The notes under the pieces: generated by a model
Seen by the model: the letters and a program-made list of their open reading frames with translations, nothing else
Told to the model about the DNA's origin: nothing
Databases searched by the model: none
In this document: positions 21,058 through 33,660 of the stretch, one piece after another
Numbering within the stretch: the stretch's first letter is position 1
How the letters are laid out: each line of letters opens with the position of its first letter
Made by a program: the position numbers and the translations under genes
NCBI GenBank assembly: GCA_007449985.2
Contig: VIIQ02000040.1
Coordinates: forward strand, 23,501 to 87,500
DNA: 64,000 nt
Reading direction: 5' to 3'
From: Desmodesmus armatus
Taxonomy: Eukaryota; Chlorophyta; Chlorophyceae; Sphaeropleales; Scenedesmaceae

Positions 21058-24000
21058 ATGAAGTCCAGCTCTATGTCAGGCAGCAGAGCGATGGCCAGGC
21101 TGGCGTCAGCTGTGCTCTCGCTGCTGCTTCTGTCAGCACCCAGCCTGTCAGCAGCAAGCAGCCCAGACACACTGCAGCAGCTTCGGCATGCTGCAAAGCA
21201 TCAACCGAATAGTCCGTTACCGCACGTGCAGCTGGCGCTGGCGCTGCATGAGCTCAACCACCAGCGGCCTGATGGGGGCAGTAGGGTCCCAGAGGCAGAG
21301 CAGGAATACAGGTATGTACATCATGCATGTATGATGAAGCAATTGTCATTTTGCAATGCACGATGTTGGACATGACTTCTTCTGAACCACAGCATGTTGG
21401 GCTTCAAAGTTTGCATGAGCCAAGGTCCAATGTTTGTCCTGCCTGCGTGTGTGCAACGGGACAAAAGCTGCACAGCCTGTTCATGCCGCAAGCGCTATAC
21501 TGCGACTGCTACCATGCCCTGGGTGATGTGCTGTACATTTTGCCTGTGCTGCAGGAAAGCACTGTCCCTGATCAGCCCACATGGAGAGCATGCGCCCATC
21601 TACATGCATGTGCAAGGAAACTTGGGAGCGCTGCTGCTCAGTGCCGACCGGCCTACAGAAGCCATCACTGAGTTCCAGGCAGCCTTGAAGCTCGGACAGC
21701 AGCTGGAACAGCAGCTCCAACAGAAAATCAAGCAGCTAACAACCAAGAAGAAACAGAAAGGACAGAAAAAGCCACAGCAGCAGCAGGGCCTGTCGGAGCT
21801 GCAGCAGGAACTCCAGGATGTGCAGCAGCAGCTGGGAGGGACGCTGTTTAATCTGGGAAAGGCCCTGACATCTGTGGGAAGGTAGGAGGGGTACCATGGT
21901 CTGCTGCTGCAGCTGAGTTGGTATAAGGGTGGGGAGCACACACTGTTGGCAGCAGCATGATGGAGCAGCCATGCACTGCCCAATTGGAATGGCAAGCCTT
22001 GGTCCTCCACCACTTGGCTTCTCTTCATTGGGCTGTTTGTGGCTGTAGTTCGGCCAAACAAGGGTACGGTGCCACAGACTGAGTCCACCCGAGACCGTCA
22101 GGCACTCGACATCTTCTCCCACCCTGTGCCTCACTGCTTCATTTGCGACTGCCCCGTTTGCTGCTGTCCGCTTATTTCCAGGCTGTCAGAAGCTGACGAT
22201 GTTCATGCCCAGGCAGCCACCACAGCGCATGGTCATGACTTTGGCAGCTATGGCAAGTCACTGGCAGCCATGCGCAAAATCAGTCCTGATGCTGCTGCCC
22301 AGGCGATAAAGGTAGGCTGGCCATGCTCACACCATCTGTCTCGGTGTGGTTGTGCGGGGGGGGGGGGGGGATACATCGGGATGTTGTTGCGTCTGTGCCT
22401 GCTCAGCTGCAGCTCTTGAACGATGGCGCAGTAAAAAGGTCTGAGGGTGTTGTGTGAGGTGAAGCAGGGAAATCAGTTCTTGACCAATGCTGTCCAACCA
22501 TGCCGCTGTCATTGTGGTGTGCCACTGCGGACAGGTCTGTGAAGCCGCCACCAAGCACTTTGCAGCAGCACAGCCCAGCCTGGCCTTCCTACAAGACGTG
22601 CAGCCGCCAGCAGCTGCTGCAGAAGCAGGCGATGCCGTGGACCTTGAAGAGAGCGGCACTAGTGACCAGCATGAGGCACTGTCCTTGGATTGGATTAGCA
22701 AGGCAGCCAGTGTGGACCTTGTATGGCTGTACTTTGCCCTCTACAAGCACTACCACCATGGCAAGTAAGACAAAGCATGGGCTGGTATGGGGAGATGGGC
22801 GGCAGGAGGGAGGGCAGGAGACCTGGCCAGGGTTAGTGAGGTCAACAGCAAGGCCCCACCTTACATTGGACTAGGTCTCTTGCCTTGCGCCAGTCAAACA
22901 CTCAGGCCGCCTTTTAGGGCAGTTTCAGTTGCTCACTCTTGCTACTGGGTGCACACATGCGTTGCTGATGTCACACAGCCCCTTGAGCACACAGCCCGAG
23001 CTGCTGGCTGCTGGCTCGTGTTGGAAGTGCAACGTCGAGTCCTTGAGCAGCTGTCTCATTCAGGTCTCGGCACTCTGTCCCCAGCACCTGCATGCTATGC
23101 ACTGCACTGTACACTAGAGTACGTACACGCTTGTACTTTACTGTAACATACTGTTATGTGGTGTCTGTGCTGTACTGTACTGCACTGTACACCAGGCGCA
23201 CCAACCTCGCCTGGCACTACCTCCAGACCGGCAACCGCATCATGGCAGCACATGTCAGCCACGACTTGCTCAAGGAGCAACGGAATCTGCAGCAGATCAA
23301 GAGCCTATTCAGGGCCCCTTTTGTGACGTCAGGGCTGCAGGACAGGACAGCCGTGTTCATTGTGGGCATGCCAAGGTCTGGCAGTACCCTAGTGGAGCAG
23401 ATGCTGGCAAGCCACTCACAGGTGTGTGCTAGCATTGTGTGAGAGGGCGAGGCATGTAAGGATGGGAGAAGCGAGGGCACCCACCGCACTTCGTACAGTC
23501 TGCACACTGTGCATGTACGGGGAAAGCGCAGGCAGCAATCGCCCAAACCTTGGTAGAGGCATGCAATCAAGAGAGACGTGGGGGGGGGGGGGGTCGGGCT
23601 GCCCAGCAAAGTCGTCTTCAGCATGGGCAGCCATATAGAGTGCAGATAGGTCTGGCAGCACCCTAGTGGAGCAGATGCTGGCCAGCCATTCACAGGTGTG
23701 TGGGCAATGTGCGACGAGTTTAGACATGGCAGTTGTAGAGCACCCACAAGCACGCCATATGAGCATGTGCAGCCGCCTTACAAGGTGGCGTCTGCACATG
23801 TGTGGGATCTGGGATGTGGGTATGCCTTGGTCTGGCAGTACCCTAGTGGAGCAGATGCTGGCCAGCCACTCACAAGTGTGTGGGCATGGTGCGAAAGCCA
23901 TACCTTCAAGGACATGGGTGCGAGAGCCTGATCAGGAGGCATGCAAGTGGGGGTGAAGAAACGCGAGTGGTGGTAACAGCAAATGCACTTATGTGAGGGG

Positions 24001-25568
24001 CTCCCAAGGTTGCAGACACTGTCTGAGCTGTTTTGTTGTCTTGGTCAGCAAGCCGCAGATGCCACTTTGTCATTCAAGCCTGCATGCTTTTGGTGCTGCG
24101 GAGTATCATCACTGCGTTGTGTGGCTGCTGACTGCACAGGTGTTTGCCGCTGGTGAGGACACTGCGATGGCGCCCCTGACCCCAGCCATCAACCAGGCCC
24201 TTGCCGCCTCACCCCCACAAGACCACCCATCACTACTACATCAGTTTGGCAAACAATACTTGACAACCATGCGTTCCAAAGTACCAGAGCATTTTCTGGC
24301 ACACAAACAAGCCAGCACACCTGCTTCAGGGACCTCGAGTGCTACCAGCACCCAGCACCCACACATTGTCGACAAGATGCTGCGCAATATGTGGCTTGTC
24401 GGGTACATCCACATGCTGCTGCCGGATGCGTGCATCCTGCACGTTGCACGGCATCCCATGGATGTGGCCATGAGCTGCTATGCTCAGCCGTTTGGCTACA
24501 GCACCTCTGCCCTTGCGTGGGCGTGGGATCTGTCGTCGATTGCCAGCCAGATACAGATGACGTGGGAGCTTGCAGAGCATTGGGAGCAGCAGCTGCCTGG
24601 CAGGGTGCAAACAGGTGAGACCCTCACCGGCACTGCCGGCAGCTTGTGCATTGTGTCATGTGTATCCGCCCCATCTGCCTTCACTTACCATCTTATTTTA
24701 TTGAGAATATTTATACAAGGGCCATAGGTGAGCTTGTAGAGCACGTATTCTCCATGCAGATTGCAGCCCCAGCCTTGCAGCCTCACATGCCTCAACACCC
24801 ATACTGTCCAAACGACCACGTGCTGCCTATGTGTGCCGTCCTGCAGTGTTTTATGAGGAGTTGGTTGAGCGTCCTGAGGCTGTTGCACGGCGGCTGCTGT
24901 CAGCCTGTGGGCTGGCGTGGGAGCCTGGTGTGCTGCAGTTCCATGACACAGCCAGGTCTGTGCAGACAGCCAGCATGGAGCAGGTGAGCAGGATAACATG
25001 GATGCTCTGTGCTTTGGTCTGTGCGCTCAGTGCACAAGCGACCATACTGAATTGAGTAAGGGATTCAGGGGTGAGCCCTTGTCCTGTATACCCTACCCCC
25101 CCCCCTTTTGTATACGCTGGTGTTGCCTTAGGAATGTAAAAGATGCACAGCTGTCAGCAAAGGTAGCAGACTACTGAATATTCCCTTGGGCAGTTTAGGG
25201 GCAGGAGTCAATGGCTGAGGTGGTGGGGGGGGGGACATGCGTGCAAAGACAGCACAGTCACTGAAGCAGTACGGCTGGCATCAGCATCTGCAAGGTGTAG
25301 TACATTTGAGTGTGGCCTGACACTGTAAGTTGTGTGGTGCTTGCGTTGTGCATGCATGCAGGTGCGTCAGCCCCTATACAAGACGTCAGTGCAACGGTGG
25401 AAGCAGTACCAGCAGCAGTTGGAGCCTCTACGGGAAGCACTGGCACCGCTGATCGCAAGATATGAACAGATGTTGAGTCAGCGGCTCACAGCACCAGACA
25501 CCCAAACAGACACACGACAGCATGATGATGGTCTAGCAGGCAGTGCCGGTGTCAAGGACGAGTTGTGA
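21058..25568 (+). CDS. TPR-containing, ER-retained sulfotransferase (tyrosylprotein-sulfotransferase-like)
   Basis: Sulfotransferases move sulfate from PAPS to a protein or glycan hydroxyl. Exons: 21058-21311, about 21614-21881 (start uncertain), 22182-22311, 22535-22764, 23196-23421, 24140-24614, 24847-24983 and 25362-25568; joins from exon 3 onward were checked for phase. Residues 1-35 form a signal peptide (ARLASAVLSLLLLSAPSLSA). TPR-like helices follow (NLGALLLSADRPTEAITEFQ), with a charged Lys/Gln insert. The PAPS 5'-phosphosulfate loop is VGMPRSGSTLVEQML in exon 5, continuing SHSQ/VFAAGED into exon 6. The 3'-phosphate motif is ARHPMDVAMSCY. FYEELVERPEAVARRLL and VRQPLYKTSVQRWKQY are typical C-terminal motifs of TPR sulfotransferases. 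The protein ends in KDEL, a classical ER-retrieval signal. Signal peptide plus KDEL places it in the ER lumen; the substrate is unknown. Two extra copies of the PAPS-loop segment lie in intron 5. Confidence 0.88.
23369..23882 (+). repeat. Three copies of the PAPS-loop coding segment
   Basis: Near-identical segments of about 50-55 bp, encoding a version of SGSTLVEQMLASHSQV, occur at about 23373-23424, 23650-23701 and 23829-23880. The first is the 3' end of coding exon 5. The other two lie in the following intron and each keeps the GTGTGTG donor-like sequence, though the third reads CACAAGTGTG at the border. The MPRS lead-in is intact only in the first; the third reads MPWS. Confidence 0.9.
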
Positions 25569-27699
25569 TTTGGTTGACGGGTGCTTTACAATCATGTCGA
25601 CTATGAGGGCAGCGTTGTACAGGGAGAGACTGACACGGACAGCGTGTGAGCTTGTGTACGTTCTGGCATGTTTGGAGTGTAGTTTCCCCTTTGATCGGAC
25701 CAGCTCTGCTTGAAATGCAGCTGCTGTGGCAGCCGCTGCTGGCATGATGGTACGTTGCACTGTGGGCTACATCACAATGTGCTGCACCTCTTTGATCAAT
25801 ACTGCACGCCATAATCATCAATACTGCACGCTTGTGCAACATGTGTTGTTGTGTCTCAGCCGTGCGACCTGTTGAATTTGCTTTTAACAGGTTGCTCGCA
25901 GCTGCTGAAAGAAAGGGACATTTATGGGGATGCCTCGCTGCTGCTGCTGCTATCTCCCCCCCCCCTACTATTTCCAGAGTTTTGTGGCCCTGACACAAAG
26001 TGTGCTGGCTTGCAGCAATGCTGGGCCAGTTTTCAGCAGCACGCAGCTGAACTGAGACTTTGTACCCTACCGCGTTGCGTCTTCATCCAGTCAGCACAGT
26101 GGAGGTGTTGTGGTGGTGCTCAGGCAGCTGCCCTGTGCAGCATGCTGCAGCACTGTTCAGTGAGGAAGTGCGCCCAGCCCCGTAGCTGTTAGGTGAAAAA
26201 GTGCGCCCAGCCCCGTAGCCGTGCTGATAACTTTCACAGTTGTATTATTTGTCGATGTCGAAACACGTTTTCCCGGCTTCTTGCATCCCCAGCCCTAACA
26301 CCAGCAATAACAGCTACAGCCAGTCTGTCATTTTGTCCTGGACGAGCATAAGTGCTGGCGCACGAGCTCCTTCATTCATTGCGAACCCATTCAGCAAGCT
26401 TGTTGCACAGTTTCTGTAGTAAGCAGCAACAGTATCATGGCCTTGCTCTGGCCCGTTGTTGAGGCAGCTTGGCCCATTGTTGAGGCAGACCAGCTGGACA
26501 CCACCCAGCCTGACTGCTCTATCTACTCCTTCATGTAGAAGGCGAGTAAGGCTTAGTCGATTCTTGTGAGGTGAGTCCGTGTGCCTCTCGTCCTGGTGTT
26601 GACAATGCACCTGTACATCGTGGCTTTGGGTCTGTCTCGTTCTCTTGCTGCGCCTGCCTGCCATCTAGCAACCACTTCATTTGTAGAATGCACCTTCTAT
26701 CTGCTGGTTGGTCCGTGCTTCCAGGTTGAGCAGCGCGATGACGACAAGGCAAGGCCAGGAGATCTCCACAAGCATCCGTCCAAGCTGCCCCTGCCTGCAG
26801 ACGCCAGCCTTAGCTGACCAAGTGAGCCATCAGGTGGTTTCTGCTGGTTCAAGATCTAGATGCAGTCCGTAGCAAGCAGCAAGAAGCACCCTTGAAGTGC
26901 AGCAGCAGCAGCAGGGGTGGACAGGTGCAGATGCCTGATGTGCTTAAGACGGACAGTGCTGCTCTCTGGTTCTACTGGCTTGCTGTCGCCATCTTCATCC
27001 ACCTTGCTTTCTGTGACGAAGTGCTCAACATCAGCAGCAGCAGGGGGGGGACAAGGGCTTGATGAGGCACGTCTTGTGCAGCAGCAGGCAGCAGACAGTG
27101 CTGGGCAACTCCTGCTGCAGATAAATTTGCTACTGTTCCCACAGCTGCTGTTTTGTTGTCACTGGTGCTGCCAGTGCCGGGTCTCCAAGTACAAGTTTGA
27201 CACCACCTGCAAGCAAACACCGTGCACAGCGCTCCCAGGCTGTCAACATCTCCAAGTAGGTCCTTGCTACTAAGATAAGCAGCAGCAGGGGCAGCGGCAG
27301 CACTTCCGAGCTCGCGGCGTATTGTTTGTGGTGGAAGCAGCACGTGGTTGACCCAGCATGATGTGACTTCTGCCAGCAGCAGCATCGGCAGTTGAGCTTA
27401 CTCACCACTTCCCCCCTCCCTCGTTCTGTCTGCCTGCCCTGTCATGCTGCCCTGCTGTGTATGTTGCAGGAGGCGCAAGCACCAACAGACAGCAAGTGGA
27501 CACAAGGGAGACAAGTCCATATGATATGGCCTCGGTGAGTCCTTGCGCTGCTGAGTGAACCGTGATAGGTGCTGCCTTTCAGTCATTTGTGATGAGTTTT
27601 GTGCTGGTAGCAGCAGGACACTGCGGTGTAAGCAGGGCAGCAGACTGATACAGACAGCAGCAGCGGCAGCAGGACAGCATCAGGAAAGTTAGGGAAAGT
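25569..27699. other. Intergenic, no gene recognised
   Basis: No exon chain on either strand. Two local duplications are visible. A GAAAAAGTGCGCCCAGCCCC-type unit occurs near 26166 and 26198, and a GGCCC(G/A)TTGTTGAGGCAG unit near 26449 and 26473. The 137-codon minus ORF at 27385-26972 is low-complexity and lacks splice or family support. Confidence 0.4.
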
Positions 27700-27701
27700 G
27701 T

Positions 27702-27763
27702 GCGGACCACTGGCGGACCTAAGCGGACCCTCAGGCAATGACCGGTGCGGACCTGTGCGGACT
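27702..27763 (+). repeat. Left GCGGACC heptamer cluster
   Basis: GCGGACC occurs at 27702, 27713, 27723 and 27747, with GCGGACT at 27757, all in the same orientation, spaced 10-11 bp except one gap of 24. It lies about 330 bp beyond the recombinase stop codon, near where the transcript or element should end. Confidence 0.8.
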
Positions 27764-28091
27764 CCCTGCCCCCACCATGACTGGCTCATGCCTTAGCACC
27801 CCCTCCTCAATGCCCTCACACCCCCCCAGTGCTGGACTGCATTTGGCCGCTCACAGCAGACAGTCACCCAGTAAACCTGACGTGGCACCAAAGCACAAGC
27901 AATGATATATGCAGCGCGTTCGATCATTAATTTACAACAGAAACAATACTGCAACTGGTAAGGGGCTATGCGGACGCATAACATCAACGACTGAAGGATC
28001 GATCAAACTCGGTGATCACAACAACAACTTCAAGATCAGCCAACGACCAACTTGCACCACAACCTGGCATCTTGCGCCCCCAAAACAATTA

Positions 28092-28696
28092 TTAACAACG
28101 TGTTGCCGGCCCACAACCCCTGCTCCTTTGGTTGGCCCTGCCAGCCCTGCTGCCAGCCCTGGCCCTCGCCCGCGGCGGCTGCTGCTCCTGTGCCTCCCCT
28201 GCTGCCCCCTCCTCCCCCTCCCCCTGCACCTGCTGCCGGCGCCGCTTGGGCCTGCCGGGCCGTGCAGCACCAGCAGCTGCAGCTGCCTGGCCAGCAGCTG
28301 CCAGGCCGCTGCTGCTGTCACTCTCTGCTGCCACCTTGGTGCCCTTCTTCTTGAGGTACTTGGTGAAGTAAGCCGAGGGCTTCATCTTGTACTCCAAGTC
28401 CAGCGCTGCTGCTGCATCTGCGTAGCTGGCGATGTCATCGGCACTGTGTGCTGCTGTCAGCTGCTTGGCCCTGCCCTTCACAACTCCCCAGAGCATCCTG
28501 TGGTCGCTCCAGCGGCGCTTGTCACACCCCTTGCGCCAGCTGGAGCCTACCTTCTCAAGCTCTATCCGTGTCTGGCTGTAGCCGGGGGCCTGCTCATCAG
28601 TGTACCAGCTGGTGTACTGCCGGAAGGTGGAGAAGGCGCTCATTGCAGGCACAGGGCCAGGCTCAGCCACGCTGCTCTCGCCCCCAGCTGCGTCCC

Positions 28697-28737
<41 letters not shown>

Positions 28738-30199
28738 CCTGCAGCAGGAGGTATCTGCTGCATGCCTGCCCCAGGTGGCGCTGGCCCCAACATGCCTCCC
28801 AAACCCTGACCTCCCTGCTGCTCTGAGAGCTTTCCTACGATGTAATCCCCCAATGCCACCATGACCTGCGCTGAGCGTCCCATGTCTGACCTGTAGCCAA
28901 GCGCTGCTGCTGTCGCAGGCAACCTGCTGATGGTGGGCTCCAGGAACCCAAAGGGGTTGCCACTCAGCTGCAGGGCGGGCTGCTGAAGAGCAGCAGCAGC
29001 TTGCAAGACAGACTGCTGCTGCTGCTGCTCCTGCTGCAAACCAGCCCGTGCATTGCTGGCCACCTGCTGCTCAAGGCTATTCAGCAGTGCGAGCCCTTCT
29101 GGGCCAACATGCGACCGCAGCTGCTGCAGCAAAGCAGCAGTCGCCTGCTGCTGCTGTCCCTGCTGTTCCTGCTGCGGCAGCTGCTGTGGCGGCTGCTGGA
29201 AGACGTGTTGCTGCTGCTGCTGCTGCGGCAGCTGCTGAAAGAGCTGCTGCTGTGCATGGAGTGGCCAGCCTGCAGCCGCTGCTGCTGCTGTAGCTGCTGT
29301 GGGACCAGGCTGCTGCCAGAGCTGCTGGTTGCCCATGGAATGGCCAGGCTGCAGCCGCGGCTGCTGCTGCTTCAGCTGCTGTGGGACCAGACCTGCACGC
29401 CAAGGCTGTGCGGCACACATGCCAGCAATGTGCTGCTGCTGTTGCTGCTCCTCCTCCTCACCCAGCCACCAGCTGTGGGTGTGATCACCAGGGGAGACGG
29501 CTGCGCGAGCAGCAAACTGTGAGCGAGGCCTCATCCCCCCTGCCGGTGAGTAAAACATGGGGCTGCTGACCATCTGCTGCTGGTGGCCTGGCTCTTCAAC
29601 CTCATACATCTGCATGATGTCAGCTGCCTCCTGCCTGCTGTGCTGTGCTGGACCCTGCTGCTGCTGTTGGCGTGGGCGGCGCTGCTGCTGCTGCTGCTGC
29701 TGCTGCTGCCGCGGTGGCTGCCGCTGCCGCAACACACGGGCTTGCCCCTCGGGCATGTCTTCTGGCTCCTGCACATGCACAAATGGCATACATGCAGAGG
29801 TGATGAGCATTGTCAGCACTTTGCCGGCCCAGGTGTGATTGAAAAGCGGTGATCTTCTCAGGCAGCACAACTGAGTTTGAATAGCTGGTAGGCACGCGCC
29901 TGCTGTCTCTGCAGAAGAAACCCGTGTGAAGTGCACTCCCGCTCACCTCGCTTTCTGCTGCCGACGCCTCCTCACTTGCCCCATCTGCCTCTGCTGCTGC
30001 CTCTTCCTCAGCAGCAACAAGCTCCTCCCGCTGCTGCTGCAGTTCTGCCAACTGTGCAGCACTGAGGCCATCTGGGCCACACTTCAGCTGCTGCAGGATA
30101 GCAGCCAGTTCCTCTTCTTCAGAGACTGGCTGCTGCTGCCTCTGCTGCTGCAATCCGACCTGGCCATGGCTGCTGCCTGCAGCTGCTGGTGGCGGCTCG

Positions 30200-30233
<34 letters not shown>

Positions 30234-31049
30234 GTGGTGGTGACGACTCGGCGGCTGCAGCCGCAGTCGCCGTAGTGCTGCTGGCCTGCAGCTGCTTCTG
30301 TGCCTCTTGACGCAGCTCCAGCAGGCCCTGCTGCAACTGCTGCTGCATGTCTGTGACACCCTGAAGGGCCATGCCCAGCATCTCCTTCTCAGTCACAGGC
30401 TTGTCCACCCAAATGGCACCACTGTCCTTGGCCAGCTTGAAGCGCCGCATCTGGTCCCTGGATAATTCACAACACAGCAGCAGTGGCAGGAACAGTGGCA
30501 AAGCAGCGCACTCCAAAAATTGCAAGCACAGCATGTGTAAACACCATGGGTTGCACGTAGGGGCATGTACAAAGCCTATGGCCCTTACCCCCCCCTCCTG
30601 CATCTGCTTGTGTGCTGTCAATCTTACCTGACTAGTGCTGCCTGTGGTCCCTTCAGCAGCAGGTTGTAGACAGGGTTGTTGGTGTACTTGGTGGGCCTGT
30701 CAGGGTCTGTCACCACCTCCAGGAAGTCCTGCCACACCACGCCTGCCAGGTATGGCAACAGGTCTGCCATGCCCCTTGCTGACACCGGCACTGGCCGCCC
30801 AGCGGCATCTGCAGCTGCAATGCTGGCCCTGAAGGCAGCTGCACAGGGCAGCAGCAGGTCGATGATGGGCTGTGGTGTCAGGACCATGAGCGCAGGCCTC
30901 CAGTACTGGTCGTAGGGGTGGGCGTGCGGCCAGTTGCCCATGACCAGCAGGGTCGAAGGCTTGAGGGCTGTCAGGAGGTACACCCTTGTCAACGAGTGCA
31001 AGCGCCAACCGCCAAAGCGGCAGGTGTCCTAGACACACATACACACGCA

Positions 31050-31080
<31 letters not shown>

Positions 31081-33660
31081 GCAATAGCAGCAGCAGAGTG
31101 GCACTTTTGTGTGTGCAGCTGCATCACCAGGGCGTACAACATTATCCTAGCTGAACGAGCATGCAGTATGCATCATAGCTACATGTGTAACAAGAATGCA
31201 TGTCATGCCCATGTCTTGCCCCTCGCCCACTTGATCCCTCCAGTACCCACCTCCTCAGGCACGCCTGCCTCGTCTGCTTTACGCACAGTGTGGTACCGGG
31301 GGGCATGTGTCACCTTCTTGATGCGTATGTCCAGGGCCATGTAGATCTTTGCGAACCGTGCCCTGTGCCCGCCGTACGACAGGCTGCTGCTGAAATCCTT
31401 CCTGCCGGGCCAGATCTTCACAGTCAGGAAATCCCGGCTGCAGGGGTCAGGGAACACCTCACCACCCAGTGTGAAGCGGGTCACAAAGTAGCGGCCGAGG
31501 GCAGACTGCACATCTAGCAGCGGCTCCTTGTGCCTCAGGCAGCCCTTGGTGGCCAGCTTGCCACCTTGGTTCTTGCCAAAGGTCTGCAGGATGCCGATCA
31601 CCCAGCAGTGTGCAGGCCCTGAAGACATGCAAGCAATAACAGCAGCAACATGTGTCAGAACCTGTGCCACAGGCTTGCAATCAACAGCGTGGCTGCAGCT
31701 AAGCAAAGCAAATCCCTTCTGATGAAAATACGTAATGAAGTTGGCATGCAGTATCTCACCTATGCAGGTGCGCAGCAAGGGTGGTGTGAGCTCACACAGC
31801 CGCCGCTCTCGCACGTCATCTCCCCTGCCTGCTGTGAAAGACATGGCTAGCAGCATGCTCAGGTCCCTGGCGTCTATGGCCTTGGGAGAGGCCAGCGAGT
31901 GGTCAGCAATCTTCACAAGGTCGTCCCTGCGAATCACAGCACGACAACAAGGGCGTGCACAGGGAACCAGCATAGGTCAGTGGGAGGCATGGGTAGATCT
32001 GCCACAGCATCTGCACAGCTGCTTTGGTGCATGCTTTGCGGTGACAACACCACATTGCTGTTGACTGCACAGCTCCAGCATGCACCTCTCCTGCCCTTGA
32101 GCACATCTTAATTGGGATGTGGGAAGTGGCTGGCATGAGCGCTTGGAGCTTCATAGCTACAGGTTTGTATGTATGCATGCATGTAGGCATGTATGCAGGT
32201 GATGTAACCGTAAGCGCATCACTCACGTGCTGAAGGTGGATGCCAGGGTATTGTCCTGCGGGTCGAGGTGTTGCGGATCAATCTGCCCTGCCTGAAGCTT
32301 GCTGCGCGCCTGGCACTGCTTGTACACCTCAGCATACACTTCATATGCCAGCAGGCCGCGCTTGGGCATGATGCTGCCACTGCTGCCGCCCTTTGCACGC
32401 AGTTGCAGGCCACGGCCCCTGAACACCGCCTGCAGCATGCTGTGGACCCTCTTGAACATGGCAGTACCTTTGAAGTCTGCTGCCTCCTTGCCCTGCCACA
32501 TCACAACACAACAACAAACATAAGTGTGTCAGTTGCAGCTGACAAGTGTCCAGGCGCTGCCTTGGCCTGTTGAGTGTACCCCATGCCGCTGTCACACCGG
32601 CAGTGCAGGTAAAGAGTTTAAGCCCAACACACACCACTTGACTTCCTCACCTTCAGGCCTGGGTGCCCCTCCAGTATGTACCAGGTCAGGAACCTGGCGG
32701 CCAGGTCAGGCCCATCTGAGCCGGACAGGGTTTCGTCAAAGGGGTTCTTGCGTCGCACGGGGGGCTGTCCAGCAGTCATCTGGAACTCGCAGAACGCCTG
32801 GAACACATACAGAGGCACCAAGCGCAAAGTCACTAAGGCGTGCAGCTAATGGCAAGATACATTGATGCAAGACATGCACATGCTTGTGACATGCACTATA
32901 GCCAACGGTCGCAAGTGTGGGGAGTGGGTGTGCTGTTCTACTCAGCCGCTGCCATTCTACTCAGCCGCTGCCATGCTGTGGGTGCCTGAGTTTGCGTGCA
33001 CTCACCACAAGGTGCACGCGGAGGCCCTCATACTGGCCTGCAGTGTTGTTGTTCCCGGCCAGCCGTCGCTTCTCCACCAGCTGCTTCACCTCTGCTGGTG
33101 TGTATCTGCAGCAGTGCCAAGCATCAGGTGTGTTTTGGGTGTGCGTGCTGGCTGGAGGAACAAACACAAACGGAAGTTGTGAAATAGAATCAGCAACACT
33201 GCCTCAACACTTGTAAAGCAGCAACACCATCACTGCCTGTCCCACTTTGCCAACACCACTAACAGACATGGAACCAACAGACATGGCACAGGCTGGCTGT
33301 CTGGCTGGCTCATTACCTTGCTGAGGCTTTTGGCTCCCTGCGTTGCTGGTGTGCATCTGCCTCCTGGTCTGACTCCTCCTGGCTGTCCTCCGACTCGTCG
33401 TAAAGGCCACCCAGGATGTCGTCAGCAAGCTCACTGTCTGCTGCTGTTGGGTCCCACTCGCCGTCCTCCAGGTCTTCCAGCAGCTCTGGGTCGCTGTCAT
33501 CATCAAACTGCTGTGCTGCAGCTGCTTTTGGGGCCCTCTTGCGCTTTTGAGGAACGTGTGCATCGTGCTTGGCATCCTGCTCCTGCACCTGTGCTGCTGA
33601 TGGCTTTGCAGTGCCTGCTTTGCTTGCAGGAGCTTGTTTGCCTTTGCTGCCCCGACCCAT
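28092..33660 (-). CDS. Crypton-type tyrosine recombinase with GCR1_C domain
   Basis: Ten exons by inspection: 33660-about 33318, 33105-33006, 32797-32651, 32492-32227, 31926-31760, 31618-31251, 31028-30628, about 30457-29947 and 29768-28092, plus possible small joins. The N-terminus is acidic and disordered (DDDSDPELLEDLEDGEWDP). The central part matches the Ndc10/Crypton recombinase fold. SRDFLTVKIWPGR leads in, followed by an HxxR motif in KVTHAPRYHTVRKADEAGV; GGWRLHSLTRVYLLTALKP, with the likely nucleophilic Tyr, then crosses the next exon. The last exon carries long Gln and Ala runs and then a GCR1_C-type DNA-binding domain (GSSWRKGCDKRRWSDHRML). The basic tail has RPKRRRQQ, a likely nuclear signal. 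No stop or frameshift was found within the exons, so the gene may be active or domesticated. Exon 2 onward is well supported; the exact N-terminal joins are less so. Confidence 0.8.
28698..28737. repeat. (GCA)n run encoding polyalanine in the recombinase
   Basis: About 13 GCA triplets, read as TGC or GCT phases on the minus strand, encode the polyalanine linker before the GCR1_C domain. Further CTG-rich tracts at 29140-29240 and 29660-29710 encode polyglutamine in the same exon. Confidence 0.8.

Noticed and set aside
26314..26664. 116-codon minus ORF
   Set aside because: Contains a local duplication (GGCCC(G/A)TTGTTGAGGC) that makes the peptide repetitive; no other coding sign.
28052..29852. 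Plus-strand Leu/Cys/Ala-rich frames
   Set aside because: They are antisense shadows of the Gln/Ala-rich recombinase exon; CTG read in other phases gives Leu, Cys or Ala runs.
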